A stretch of 62,329 nt of DNA from DATGZX01 sp035296965. GTDB lineage: Bacteria; Planctomycetota; Planctomycetia; Gemmatales; Gemmataceae. Every line of letters starts with the position of its first letter. Position 1 is the first letter of the stretch. A model generated the notes under the pieces. It saw nothing but the letters and a program-made list of their open reading frames with translations. It was not told the DNA's origin and did not search any database. A program made the translations under genes and the position numbers. Of this stretch, positions 44,782 to 53,717 are shown piece by piece. Location: NCBI GenBank assembly GCA_035296965.1, contig DATGZX010000255.1, forward strand, positions 1-62,329, given 5' to 3'.

Positions 44782-45783
44782 CTACGGGCCTTCGCCTACC
44801 GGAGATTCGGTGGGCTGACTGGTCGACCGAGTGTCGATGAAGACGTCTACCAATTGGCCGACCAGGATCTTCTTTTCCAGGACCAACCGGTTATTGGGAG
44901 CAATCGCATAGATGACCTGGACCACGCGCGTATCGACCCGCTCCGTGTTGACTCCAGTGAGCGAGGTCTTGGGCATGACATAAGGCTCCAGGCGGACGAA
45001 GGACAAGGGAATTTCCTCTTGCCGGGGATCGCCACGGATCTTGGCCCGAGCCGGTGCCTCCAGCTTGAGCCGAGGGATGTCCTCCTCGTCCACATTGACG
45101 CGGACGTGGAGCGGCTGGAGATTGCCCATCAAAATCAGCGATTGCCCGCCGAACGTCGAGACATATTCACCCAAGCGGACGTTCACTTGCAGGATCGTGC
45201 CGTTCACGGGCGCCCGGACCTGCAATAGGTCGAGCGTGGTTCTGGTTTGTTCGACCTGTGCCTTGCTTTGCAGCACGTTCGCCTTTGCCAGGGCTAACTG
45301 GGCGCGGGCCGACTGATAGGCTTGCTCGGCCGTCACGAAGTCTTCCTGAGCGATGGCGCCCGAACCAATGAGCTTTCGGGCCCGCTCGTACTGGTCGTTC
45401 ACCTGGCGGAGAGTGGCCTGCGCCACCTCGACCTGGGCCTCGCTGACCGGCACGTTGGCCTCGCGAAACTTCAGGTCGGCCTCCGTCTGGCGCCGGTCCA
45501 ATTCGAACAACAGGTCGCCGGCCTTGACCTCCTGGCCCATGCGGACCAGGACCTTGGCGACGGCGCCGGCCAGTTGGGAGCCGATCGCGATGTTACTGGT
45601 GCTGCTCGCCTCGGTGGACGGCTCAACCATGCCGGCACCGGCTACCGTTTCGCCGAACGGGCTCTGCGGCGGCGGTACAGGGGGCGGTGTTTCGGGCTCC
45701 GGCCGTTGGCTGATCAGCGCGTGCACGACGGCAAAGATCAGCAAACCCGCCGCAAGCAGAGGAAGAATATATTTGCGAATCAT
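44782..45783 (-). CDS. HlyD/DevB-type membrane-fusion protein of an ABC exporter
   Basis: 333 residues: an N-terminal membrane anchor (about 5-25), a barrel-sandwich half-motif (IGSQLAGAVAKVLVRMGQEVKAGDLLFELD), a coiled-coil hairpin (about 95-175, VEVAQATLRQVNDQYERARKL), the returning lipoyl half (LLQVRAPVNGTILQVNVRLGEYV) and a beta-barrel. It links the inner-membrane pump to the outer membrane in the envelope. Its gene is the first in a row after the permease and ATPase genes on the same strand. The gene order permease-ATPase-adaptor is that of DevBCA-like exporters; no TolC gene is in the window. Confidence 0.92.
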   Translation of the reverse strand: MIRKYILPLLAAGLLIFAVVHALISQRPEPETPPPVPPPQSPFGETVAGAGMVEPSTEASSTSNIAIGSQLAGAVAKVLVRMGQEVKAGDLLFELDRRQTEADLKFREANVPVSEAQVEVAQATLRQVNDQYERARKLIGSGAIAQEDFVTAEQAYQSARAQLALAKANVLQSKAQVEQTRTTLDLLQVRAPVNGTILQVNVRLGEYVSTFGGQSLILMGNLQPLHVRVNVDEEDIPRLKLEAPARAKIRGDPRQEEIPLSFVRLEPYVMPKTSLTGVNTERVDTRVVQVIYAIAPNNRLVLEKKILVGQLVDVFIDTRSTSQPTESPVGEGP

Positions 45784-45793
45784 GACTTGCTCC

Positions 45794-46534
45794 TTACGCC
45801 GGGGTCAGCTGGCCGTTCTTGACGGCGCGCTCCACACGTTTGGCTCCCGCCACCCGGCCGTCCTCCAGGGTCACGATCCGGTCTCCAAAATCAAAGACGC
45901 GCGCGTCGTGCGTCACCACCACGGCCACGCGGTCTGGTCGCAGGGCCAGCTCACGGATCAACTTCATGATGGCCTGGCCCGTGCGGGCATCGATGGCCGA
46001 AGTCGGCTCGTCGGCGACGAGCAAGCGGGGCTGATGGACCAGCGCTCTGGCGATCGCGACTCGCTGCTGTTGTCCTCCCGACAGCTGCGACGGCAACGAG
46101 TGGACGCGCTCGCCGAGCCCCACGGCCTTCAGGACCTCGGCGGCACGGGTGACCGCGGCCGCCTTGGAGGAGCCGTTGATCACCAGCGGCACCGCTACGT
46201 TCTCCACGGCCGTTAGCGCCGGCAGCAAGTTGAACTGTTGAAACACGAAGCCGACGTTCTTCGCCCGGAACGCCGCTTTTTCGTACTTGGAAAGCCGGCG
46301 CAAATCCACGCCCAGCACCGACACGTCGCCGCTGGTCGGGTCAAGGGTTCCGGCCAGAATGGAGATCAGAGTGGTCTTGCCGCAGCCACTCGGACCGACC
46401 AGGAGCGTCAGCTCGCCCGGGGCGATATCCAGGTCTAGGCCGCGCAGAGCCCGCACGCGTGAGTCGCCGCTGCCGTAATCCTTGATCAGGTTCCGGCAGG
46501 TCGCACCCCGGGCAATTTGGACAGCAGCGTTCAT
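45794..46534 (-). CDS. ABC transporter ATP-binding protein (DevA/LolD-like)
   Basis: 246 residues. Walker A GPSGCGKT (47-54), Q-loop FVFQQFNLLPALTAVENV, signature LSGGQQQRVAIARAL, Walker B LLVADEPTSAID and switch VVVTHD. It belongs to the MacB/LolD/DevA branch that powers FtsX-like permeases. The ATG at 46534 overlaps the permease stop as ATGA, so translation is coupled. The following adaptor gene starts 10 bp downstream of its stop. Confidence 0.93.
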   Translation of the reverse strand: MNAAVQIARGATCRNLIKDYGSGDSRVRALRGLDLDIAPGELTLLVGPSGCGKTTLISILAGTLDPTSGDVSVLGVDLRRLSKYEKAAFRAKNVGFVFQQFNLLPALTAVENVAVPLVINGSSKAAAVTRAAEVLKAVGLGERVHSLPSQLSGGQQQRVAIARALVHQPRLLVADEPTSAIDARTGQAIMKLIRELALRPDRVAVVVTHDARVFDFGDRIVTLEDGRVAGAKRVERAVKNGQLTPA

Positions 46535-47682
46535 GCTCCCCCCTGGAACACGATGGCCGGCTCCAGCACGAGTACCCGGCGGATACTCAGCAGGCTGGCC
46601 AGCAACACGATGAGGGTCATGGCGGCCGCCGATAGGGCCAGCACCTGCCAGGGCAAAAAGAAGGCCAGCAGCGGCATCGCACGCTGCGCGAAGATGCCGT
46701 AGGCCGACGCCAGGCCCACGCCTACTCCGTAGCCGATGGCGCCGACGACCCCTCCCTGGATCAGGATCATGGCAACGATGCGCTGGTCGCTCATGCCCAT
46801 CGCCTTGAGCGTGCCGAATTGCTTGAGGTTCTCCACCGTGAACAGATAAAACGTCTGCCCGGCGATGGCGGTGCCGACCAGGAACGCGAGCAGTACGGTG
46901 GTGCCGAAATTGACGGGGATGCCCGTGTGCTGCAAATAATACATCATCGTCAAGTTGGCGAAGCCCACGTTGGTCAGCGCCTTCAGATCGGTCTGCTCCG
47001 CGATGCGCCGAGTTAGCTCCTCGGGGTCGACACCGGGTTGGGCCTTGGCCAGCACGAAGGGCGTCAGCCGTCCAGTCGGGGTGGGCGGCACGAACAGGGT
47101 GGCCTGGCTGAAGCGCGTGTAAATGATTGGCATAGTCATAAACGTCTGCGACGCCCGATACACTCCCACGACCACGGCGCGGCGTTGATTCATCTCGATG
47201 ACTCTGCCCGCGTGCAGCGGTTCGCCCGGCCACATCTGGTGAAATCCAGCCTCATCGACCAGGATGGCGTCGGGGAATTGCAGGTCGCCGATCTTGCCAA
47301 CGAGCATGTGCGTAGGTGCCCCCGTGAGGCTGGCGTCATCCAGGCCCATTAGAATGACGCCCTGGTAAGTGCCGTCGGCAAGTTGGGCCTGGCCCTGCCC
47401 TCGGTACAGGTTGACGGCCCAGGCCACGCCGGGAACGCTGCGGACGCGGAAGAGGTCGTCGTCAGAGATGGCCTTCAAGTCATCAACGTAGCGGACGCCG
47501 GTGTTCATCACCCAGATGTCGGCCCCGTGCGTGTCGCGGATCTGGCTGGTGGTGCGCAGCATGACGCCGCAAAAAATGGCGCTTTGCTCGGTGATGAGAA
47601 AGCAGGCAAAGCTGACGCCGAACACGATGGCGAAGTATTTGCTTTTGTCTCCCATCAGCATCTTCAAGGCAATCCAGATCAC
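46531..47682 (-). CDS. FtsX-like ABC transporter permease (DevC-type)
   Basis: 383 residues with four membrane segments (about 18-40, 265-290, 310-340 and 350-378) and a large external domain between the first two, the MacB/DevC topology. The N-terminus MIWIALKMLMGDKSKYFAIVFGVSFACFLI matches this family. I use the GTG at 47682 because AAAGGAAG lies just upstream and it fits the family N-terminus; an ATG at 47721 would add 13 residues. It is the first gene of a three-gene operon with ATPase and HlyD adaptor. Cargo is unknown (lipid or peptide in relatives). Confidence 0.88.
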   Translation of the reverse strand: MIWIALKMLMGDKSKYFAIVFGVSFACFLITEQSAIFCGVMLRTTSQIRDTHGADIWVMNTGVRYVDDLKAISDDDLFRVRSVPGVAWAVNLYRGQGQAQLADGTYQGVILMGLDDASLTGAPTHMLVGKIGDLQFPDAILVDEAGFHQMWPGEPLHAGRVIEMNQRRAVVVGVYRASQTFMTMPIIYTRFSQATLFVPPTPTGRLTPFVLAKAQPGVDPEELTRRIAEQTDLKALTNVGFANLTMMYYLQHTGIPVNFGTTVLLAFLVGTAIAGQTFYLFTVENLKQFGTLKAMGMSDQRIVAMILIQGGVVGAIGYGVGVGLASAYGIFAQRAMPLLAFFLPWQVLALSAAAMTLIVLLASLLSIRRVLVLEPAIVFQGGA

Positions 47683-48149
47683 CGTATCTTCCTTTCTCCC
47701 AAGGAAACCGCGCCAGGACATCTTCTACGCAACAAGGTGATCGACCCTCCGCAGGTAGAAGAGCCCACAGGCTGAGAAAGCAACTTGCGGGCCAACCAAG
47801 CGACGGACGGCCAGCCCTCGTGGAGAGGCTTCGATCTTCGAGAAAAGGCTGATCATCCAGCCAAATTTGTTTCTCTGTCCTAAACAAGGCGGCTCCCGGG
47901 ACGAAGCGTGCTGGGCCGATTCAGCTGTCGCTGTGCGAAATCGCTCATAGAAGGCACGGTCCTCAAGGTTGATCGGAACGACGACCAACCCTGGGAGATG
48001 GCTGTTTTGACGGGTACTAATACGCAGGCGCGAAGCTTGCGTGGAAGCGTCGCAGGCCTGTCCCGCACGTGGCACAGGGTTTGCCATGAGAGAGGCGCCA
48101 TCCTTGAGGGTTTTGGGCCCGAGTTCCGTGAGTCAGAAGGAGGCCGCTG
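47683..48149. other. Divergent intergenic region, exporter / universal stress protein
   Basis: 467 bp without a supported gene. It ends in AAGGAGG just before the stress-protein ATG at 48150. No clear sigma-70 promoter, RNA or repeat was recognised. Confidence 0.45.
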
Positions 48150-49055
48150 ATGTTCCTTTCGCTTATGGTCCCCCTGGACCGATCGTCGTTCGCCGAACAG
48201 GCGCTGCCGTTGGCGCTCAGCATCGCGCGGCGAGCCAAAGCCCGACTGGACCTGGTGGAGGTCCATGCCCTCTACGACCTGGAGGACCCTACCGCCGGCT
48301 GGACACCCTTCGAATTCGACCAGGACGCCGAATGCAGGCAGCAGGAGCAGCTCTATCTAGACGCCACCGCCAAATGGGCCTCTTCCGCGTCATCGGTCTC
48401 GGTCGCCGCAAGCGTGCTTCCCGGCTCGGCCGTGCTTCCCGCAACTGTGGCGGATAGCCTCCTCGAGCGGGCGCGTACCGGCAAGGCGGACCTGATCGTA
48501 ATGACTACGCACGGCCGGGCGTCCCTGAGCCGCTTCGGGCTCGGCAGCGTAACAGACGAACTCATTCGCCGGGCCACGATACCGCTCCTGTTGGTACGGC
48601 CGAGTGAAAAGGCGCCCGGAATCATCCCGGAACCCGTCGTGGATGACATCCTGATCCCGCTGGACGGCTCGACCCTGGCCGAGCAGGTGTTGGAGCCGGC
48701 CTTGGAGCTAGCTCGCTTGATGGAAGCGCGCTGCAGCCTCTTGCGAGTCGTCGAGTCCCGCTCTCCCGCAGGCAACGGCAATCCGGGTGAGCCGGTCGAG
48801 AAAGCGCAGGCGTACCTGGACGGCGTCGCCGGGAGGATACGAGAGCAAGGGCTGCAAGTTCGGACGCGGGTCGTGGTCGCCCGGCATGCTGCCGAAGCTA
48901 TTTCGGAGGTAGCACAGGCGAGTGAGCTTGTCGCCGTGGCCACGCACGGCCGTGGCGGCCTCAAACGATTGCTACTGGGCAGCGTTGCCGATAAGCTCAT
49001 TCAGGATGCCACGTCGCCTGTCCTCGTGTACCGCCCGACCGACGAAAGGCAATGA
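48150..49055 (+). CDS. Tandem-domain universal stress protein 1
   Basis: 301 residues made of two UspA domains (about 1-150 and 155-301). Each has the start motif (LMVPLDRSSFAEQALPLALSIARR, ILIPLDGSTLAEQVLEPALELARL) and the ATP-binding loop G-2x-G-9x-G(S/T) (MTTHGRASLSRFGLGSVTDELIRRA, VATHGRGGLKRLLLGSVADKLIQDA). It is cytoplasmic, ATP-binding, and normally induced by starvation or envelope stress. The ATG at 48150 has AAGGAGG. A paralogue follows at once, so the two are likely co-transcribed and arose by duplication. Confidence 0.93.
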   Translation: MFLSLMVPLDRSSFAEQALPLALSIARRAKARLDLVEVHALYDLEDPTAGWTPFEFDQDAECRQQEQLYLDATAKWASSASSVSVAASVLPGSAVLPATVADSLLERARTGKADLIVMTTHGRASLSRFGLGSVTDELIRRATIPLLLVRPSEKAPGIIPEPVVDDILIPLDGSTLAEQVLEPALELARLMEARCSLLRVVESRSPAGNGNPGEPVEKAQAYLDGVAGRIREQGLQVRTRVVVARHAAEAISEVAQASELVAVATHGRGGLKRLLLGSVADKLIQDATSPVLVYRPTDERQ

Positions 49056-49081
49056 CCACAAAGGCGATGAAAGGGTCGGCC

Positions 49082-50005
49082 ATGTTTCGCTCTTTGCTTG
49101 TCCCCCTGGATGGCTCAACGTTCGCGGAGCACGCGTTGCCGTTGGCGTTGAGCATCGCCCGCCGGGCGGGGGCGGCCCTTCGGGTGGTGCGGATTCATGT
49201 CCCGTTCGCTCTGATGTACGCCGATAGCATGTCGCCCTTCGCCTACCAGGCGGAGGCCGCGGCAATGGAGCAAGAGCGTGCTTACCTCGAGGGTGTGGTC
49301 AAACGTCTGGCTACTGTCAGCTCCCTTTCCGCCACGTCAGCTCTCCTTGAGGGCCCTGCCATCGCGGAGATGCTCAACGGCCATGCGAAGACGCATGGTG
49401 TGGACCTCATCGTGATGACCACGCACGGGCGTGGTCCATTGACCCGCTTCTGGCTGGGTAGCGTTGCCGATGAACTGGCACGGCGGGCATCGGCCCCCCT
49501 CCTGCTGGTTCGGCCCCAGGAAGGAATTCCAGATCTGGCCCAGGAGCCGGTTTTGCGGCATCTCCTCATTCCGCTGGACGGCTCGGAGTTGGCCGAGCAG
49601 GTGCTGGAACCCGCGCTGGCTTTGGGCACGTTAATGGCAGCGGATTACAGCCTGCTCCGGATCTACGGCCCCGTCATCGAGACGGAGATTGACCCGCTGG
49701 GCCGCGCTAGGGTTGGCGGCTTCGATCGCCCCCCTGAGGAGTTGAAGGTGGCGGCGGAAACGTATCTGCAGCGCGTGGCCGAACGCTTGCGAGCGAAAGG
49801 CCTGACAGTCCAGACGCACGCCATGCTCGGACAACGGGCGGCCGTAGCCATCCTCCAGGAGGCTCAGGCACGGGGGATCGACCTCATCGCTCTGGAAAGT
49901 CACGGGCACGGAGGGCTGGAGCGCTTGCTTCTGGGGAGCGTTGCCGACAAGGTGGTGCGGGGGGCCACCACATCCGTATTGGTGCAACGCCCCCACGGTG
50001 CATGA
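49082..50005 (+). CDS. Tandem-domain universal stress protein 2
   Basis: 307 residues, two UspA domains, closely similar to the preceding gene (LLVPLDGSTFAEHALPLALSIARR; MTTHGRGPLTRFWLGSVADELARRA; LESHGHGGLERLLLGSVADKVVRGA). The nucleotide-binding loops are intact in both halves. I use the ATG at 49082, which matches the N-terminus of its paralogue; an in-frame ATG at 49052 overlaps the upstream stop (ATGA) and would add 10 residues. The pair is followed by a LOG-family gene. Confidence 0.92.
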   Translation: MFRSLLVPLDGSTFAEHALPLALSIARRAGAALRVVRIHVPFALMYADSMSPFAYQAEAAAMEQERAYLEGVVKRLATVSSLSATSALLEGPAIAEMLNGHAKTHGVDLIVMTTHGRGPLTRFWLGSVADELARRASAPLLLVRPQEGIPDLAQEPVLRHLLIPLDGSELAEQVLEPALALGTLMAADYSLLRIYGPVIETEIDPLGRARVGGFDRPPEELKVAAETYLQRVAERLRAKGLTVQTHAMLGQRAAVAILQEAQARGIDLIALESHGHGGLERLLLGSVADKVVRGATTSVLVQRPHGA

Positions 50006-50122
50006 GGCGCGGCGACGATCGTGCGACACCGGCAGGCGATATTGGATCATAGACAAAAAGTTCTCGCAAGAAGCAGGCTCTTGAGCCCCGGTGCGGCTGA
50101 TCTTACGAACGGAAGTAGTCGT

Positions 50123-50923
50123 ATGAAGGAGCTGGGTGAACCGGATAAGGGGTCGAAACCGCATGATGAGCCGGCGGCGGCGTTGCCACGATGGGGTGCT
50201 TCTCCAGGTGCGCCGCAGGAGTCGCTGTTTCTCCAGGGACCCCAGTCCCGCGGTTTCGAGTTGGGAAGAGCCCTCCGCATTTTCTGGGAGCTGATGCAGG
50301 GCTTCCGGTCGCTTCATTTCGTCGGCCCATGTGTGACCGTGTTCGGATCGGCGCGGTTTCAAGAGAATCATCCTTACTATGTTCTTGCTCGGGAAGTCGG
50401 CGCCCGCTTGTCGAAGGCCGGGTTCACGGTCATGACCGGCGGCGGCCCAGGGGTCATGGAAGGGGCTAACCGCGGCGCGAAAGACGTGGGCGGTTACTCG
50501 ATTGGCTGCAACATCGAGTTGCCCCAGGAACAGCACCCCAACCAGTACCTTGACCGATGGATCACGTTCCGCCATTTCTTTATCCGGAAGCTGATGCTGG
50601 TGAAGTACTCCTACGCCTTCATCGCCTTGCCAGGAGGCTTTGGGACGCTCGACGAAGTTTTCGAGGTCGCCACGCTCATCCAGACCCGAAAAATCAAGGA
50701 GTTTCCCCTCGTCCTCGTGGGCCAGCAATTCTGGCATCCGCTATTGGACTTCCTACGCCGCCGGCTAATTGCGGAGGCGACAATCGATGCCGTTGATTAC
50801 AAGCGCATTCTTGTGACCGACTCCGCTGAGGAAGCAGTCCATTCTGTCACCAGGGTCGCCATGAGCCAATTCGGGCTGACCTACGGTCCCCGAGCGAAGC
50901 GCCGCTGGTTCCTCTGGGAGTAG
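50123..50923 (+). CDS. LOG-family (TIGR00730) Rossmann-fold protein
   Basis: 266 residues. It carries the PGGFGTLDE motif and the preceding MTGGGPGVMEGANRGA loop of LOG/YgdH-type proteins, which hydrolyse nucleoside 5'-monophosphates at the N-glycosidic bond (cytokinin-type in plants). The first 45 residues are a linker with many Pro/Ala/Gly. It is predicted to be cytoplasmic. The ATG at 50123 has GGAAG seven bases upstream. It lies about 120 bp after the tandem stress proteins on the same strand, and may share their transcript. Confidence 0.9.
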   Translation: MKELGEPDKGSKPHDEPAAALPRWGASPGAPQESLFLQGPQSRGFELGRALRIFWELMQGFRSLHFVGPCVTVFGSARFQENHPYYVLAREVGARLSKAGFTVMTGGGPGVMEGANRGAKDVGGYSIGCNIELPQEQHPNQYLDRWITFRHFFIRKLMLVKYSYAFIALPGGFGTLDEVFEVATLIQTRKIKEFPLVLVGQQFWHPLLDFLRRRLIAEATIDAVDYKRILVTDSAEEAVHSVTRVAMSQFGLTYGPRAKRRWFLWE

Positions 50924-51008
50924 CCGTGGGGCCGGTGTCTTGGGCTGCGCAGCTACTCCTGTGGCAGCAAACGGAGCCGTTCTTCCACCCCCTTCCATGT
51001 GATCGCGC

Positions 51009-51041
51009 GAATAGGACGCGAATAGGACGCAAATAGGACGC
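51009..51041 (+). repeat. Three tandem 11-bp units
   Basis: GAATAGGACGC twice and AAATAGGACGC once, head to tail. Each unit is about one turn of DNA, so the AATAGGAC faces repeat on one side of the helix. Confidence 0.75.
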
Positions 51042-51268
51042 ATTCCGACCGCATCTTTATTTTCACCACTGTGCCAATGTGTCATTCTTGTCCCAGGATG
51101 GGCGGCTGGCATTTGCGCAACGGCATTGCCCTGAATTACTAAGTCGCCAGGAGGGAGGACGCGCGCGCAAATGCTACCCTGTGGTTGATCAGAAGTCTCG
51201 CATGTTGTCGTGCCTGGTTTCGGCCTTGGCTGGCCGAAATCGCGGATCAGCAGGAGGACCTGCAGATC

Positions 51269-51373
51269 ATGACGACTGTCATTTCGCAAAGTCCATACTA
51301 TATCCAGCCAGGCACAATTGGAACCGCCGTCAGCGCAGATCGTCTTGATAAAATCGATCCGGTGACAGGATAA
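51269..51373 (+). CDS. Possible small peptide (34 residues)
   Basis: An ATG at 51269 preceded by AGGAGG (about 10 nt spacing) opens a 34-codon frame beginning MTTVISQSPYYIQPGTIGTA. It has no signal peptide and no recognised family. It is included because the ribosome site is unusually good for a gene-free region; the coding evidence is otherwise weak. Confidence 0.25.
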   Translation: MTTVISQSPYYIQPGTIGTAVSADRLDKIDPVTG

Positions 51374-51596
51374 ACGCCGACGAGGGAACTGGTTTCCCCC
51401 AATTCACGGATTGGGCGGCTAACCTCATGAACATGCTTTCGAGACATGTTATTGTTTGCTTACGATGGCCAATGATTGCCCGCGCCAGGCATTCATCAAG
51501 CGGCCAACGACAGCATCAAGAGCAACGTAGCGAAGAAGTCGGCGCCGAACTACATGGATGTGCTTCAGTGCACGGGCATCATCGGCGGTGAAGGGA

Positions 51597-52832
51597 TTAG
51601 TGATGCTGACTCCCGAGGACTGGATCAAACCTGCCCGCAGACCTATCTGGGGGTGGGGGAGCGTGTCGGTCCTTCGCGGGAATGCGGTTTAGAGCGTAAA
51701 TGACGGGGGCTGCAAGGGCAGGGGCTCGTGACAGAGCGGCGAGGATACTCCTAACGATTCCGCGATGGCGTAGCGCTTGCCGCGCCATACGGCAGGTCCA
51801 CTGCCTACTGCCGATGAGGCGGCGGTAACGGCGGGTCCACTCCCTGGCCAGGGCCGGAGACCATGCCATGCAGCCCCGGACCGCAACCGGCACTGCTCCC
51901 AGCGCCGATTCTAAGGCCCAGGCGATTCCTTCGCCGGTAAAAGGCTCGACATAGCCTGCTGCGTCGCCGATGACCAGCACGCGCTCAAGGGCCGGCTTCG
52001 TCAGCCGGCGGGTGAGTAATGGGGTGCCGTGCCAGACCGGCCCCACCAGCCCCGGCACATGAGGAAAGCCTGCTTCTTCGAGAATGTCTTCCACCAGCAG
52101 GCCGGCCTCGCCCGCGCGCCGCAACGTATCCGGTCCGAAGGCGGCCGCCACGTTCAGGCGGCCCGCTTCCACACGAACCAGGCCCACGTAGCCGCCCGTC
52201 CTGCAAGCCATGAAGATGTTGCCGGGGGCATAGAATGAGGGGGCCTCGTCCACCAAAATTGCGGTGCCGATATAGGAATCGGAGGTGACGATGGCATGAC
52301 CGCCTGCCTGCCGCCTCAAGAAGCCGCCGGCCAGACCGTCTGCCGCCAGAATGATCCGGCCCGCGACCGTGGTGGATTTACCGTCGCGCGACAGCGTAAT
52401 CAACCTTTCCTGTGCCGTGCAATCTCCAAGCCGTGCATCTGCGCGAGGCAGAAATTCAGCTCCAGCTTGGATGGCGGCCTCGACGAGGGCCGCGTCGAGC
52501 GCGGCACGCGTCAAGGCTGCACCGCCTGGCAAGCGGATCCTTGCGCTCGTTTTTTCCGCAGCCAGATGCAGCCCCACGAGCCGGACTGCACCAAGTCGCT
52601 CCACCAAATCGCCAAGACCTACCGCGGCGAGCGCGGCGAGCGCGCGCACGTTCAGGCAGGCGCCACAGACTTTGTTACGAGGAAAGGATGCCCGATCCAC
52701 GAGAAGCACGGTCGTGCCGCGCCGGGCCAGTTCGCGCGCGGCGACGGCGCCTGCCGGTCCGGCGCCGACCACGACTGCATCCCAGGTGCGTGCGGAGGCA
52801 TCCGCAAGGCTCAGTGTCGGCCCGATCGTCAT
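51597..52832 (-). CDS. FAD-dependent oxidoreductase, geranylgeranyl-reductase-like
   Basis: 411 residues. N-terminal FAD site VVVGAGPAGAVAARELARRG (GxGxxG 23-28), the family PRNKVCGACL motif, and the distal RVLVIGDAAGYVEPFTGEGIAWALESA block. These mark the geranylgeranyl reductase / tryptophan-halogenase-like flavoprotein group; members reduce isoprenoid double bonds or hydroxylate and oxidise polyketide-derived rings. The ATG at 52832 overlaps the stop of the upstream gene as ATGA. It is the last of three genes (54563 to 51597) with an isoprenylcysteine-methyltransferase-like membrane protein and a SAM methyltransferase. Confidence 0.88.
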   Translation of the reverse strand: MTIGPTLSLADASARTWDAVVVGAGPAGAVAARELARRGTTVLLVDRASFPRNKVCGACLNVRALAALAAVGLGDLVERLGAVRLVGLHLAAEKTSARIRLPGGAALTRAALDAALVEAAIQAGAEFLPRADARLGDCTAQERLITLSRDGKSTTVAGRIILAADGLAGGFLRRQAGGHAIVTSDSYIGTAILVDEAPSFYAPGNIFMACRTGGYVGLVRVEAGRLNVAAAFGPDTLRRAGEAGLLVEDILEEAGFPHVPGLVGPVWHGTPLLTRRLTKPALERVLVIGDAAGYVEPFTGEGIAWALESALGAVPVAVRGCMAWSPALAREWTRRYRRLIGSRQWTCRMARQALRHRGIVRSILAALSRAPALAAPVIYALNRIPAKDRHAPPPPDRSAGRFDPVLGSQHH

Positions 52833-53671
52833 GCTGCAGCTCCGCGCGTTACAGAAGAAGACGCCACACGCGCTTCGGGTGACCGAGGGCCGGGCAGACC
52901 GAGCCCGGTTTTGGAGTATTCGGCCTCCCGCAAGGAGACTCGCGCCAGGGGCCCCCAGAAGAAGAGCGGATAGCCAGGAACGCGCGCCTGGTAGCGGCGA
53001 TAGACATCGCCGAGGTAAAAGAGCAGGCGCCGGTCCTTCAGATAGCTGCCCACGAAAATGTAGAGCGTCCAGACAGCCGTGAGCACTGCTCGGTCCAGGG
53101 ACATGATCGGCGTCAGCCAAACCAATCCCAGGAAGCTCAGATAGATGGGGTGACGGAGGATGTGATAGGCGCCTATTGGTCGAAATTCGCGAGGCGGCGG
53201 TTTCTTGCCCCGGACCCATGCCCACCACGGTGTCCAGCCAGTCTGATAGCCCAAGCCAGTCAGGCTCAGGCTATAAAACAGAGCGCCCCAGGTCAGCACG
53301 AATGCCACCTGCACAACGGTGCGTGCTGCGCCGGTGAACCGCCAGAGTGCCAAGGGGCTGGGTTGCCAGGTCTCGATGGCAAGGAGCAAACTGAGACAGG
53401 TGGCAACGCAAAAGAAACAGCCGTATTGCGGCGAGGGAACCCACCGTTCCAGGCGTTGCCGCGTTTGCGGAAGCAGCAGCCAGCTGTGAAGGATTGCAAA
53501 CTGGGCGGCTAGCAGCGCATCGACCCAGTACCAGCGCGTGGCCAGGTCCGCATGGCCCGACAGCAGGCCAAGCCTGGGATGGCCGCCCTGCAGAAATGGA
53601 AAGAGCCGGCTTACCGTCAAGGCAAACAGAATTTGCGTGCCGGCTCCGAATATGATCCAGAAGGTTCGCAT
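52829..53671 (-). CDS. Isoprenylcysteine carboxyl methyltransferase-like membrane protein
   Basis: 280 residues, six or so hydrophobic segments. The C-terminal half contains FRPIGAYHILRHPIYLSFLGLVW and YLKDRRLLFYLGDVYRRYQARVPGYPLF, the SAM/substrate motifs of the ICMT/NnrU/phospholipid methyltransferase superfamily. In several bacteria such a protein is coded beside a type III polyketide synthase and methylates its product. I chose the ATG at 53671; a longer version from 53743 would overlap the next gene. Its stop overlaps the oxidoreductase start as ATGA. Confidence 0.85.
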   Translation of the reverse strand: MRTFWIIFGAGTQILFALTVSRLFPFLQGGHPRLGLLSGHADLATRWYWVDALLAAQFAILHSWLLLPQTRQRLERWVPSPQYGCFFCVATCLSLLLAIETWQPSPLALWRFTGAARTVVQVAFVLTWGALFYSLSLTGLGYQTGWTPWWAWVRGKKPPPREFRPIGAYHILRHPIYLSFLGLVWLTPIMSLDRAVLTAVWTLYIFVGSYLKDRRLLFYLGDVYRRYQARVPGYPLFFWGPLARVSLREAEYSKTGLGLPGPRSPEARVASSSVTRGAAA

Positions 53672-53717
53672 GATCTCGATTCCGGGAATGCCGACACACG
53701 GACCGCCATCCAGGATC

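Larger units (their letters stand above)
50924..51596. other. Long intergenic region with a short tandem repeat
   Basis: 673 bp between convergent genes. It holds the 11-bp tandem repeat at 51009-51041 and a possible 34-codon ORF at 51269-51373. No other gene, RNA or terminator was recognised. Confidence 0.5.

Noticed and set aside
51479..51703. 75-codon open frame in the 50.9-51.6 kb gap
   Set aside because: It overlaps the end of the flavoprotein gene, has no good ribosome site and shows no family.
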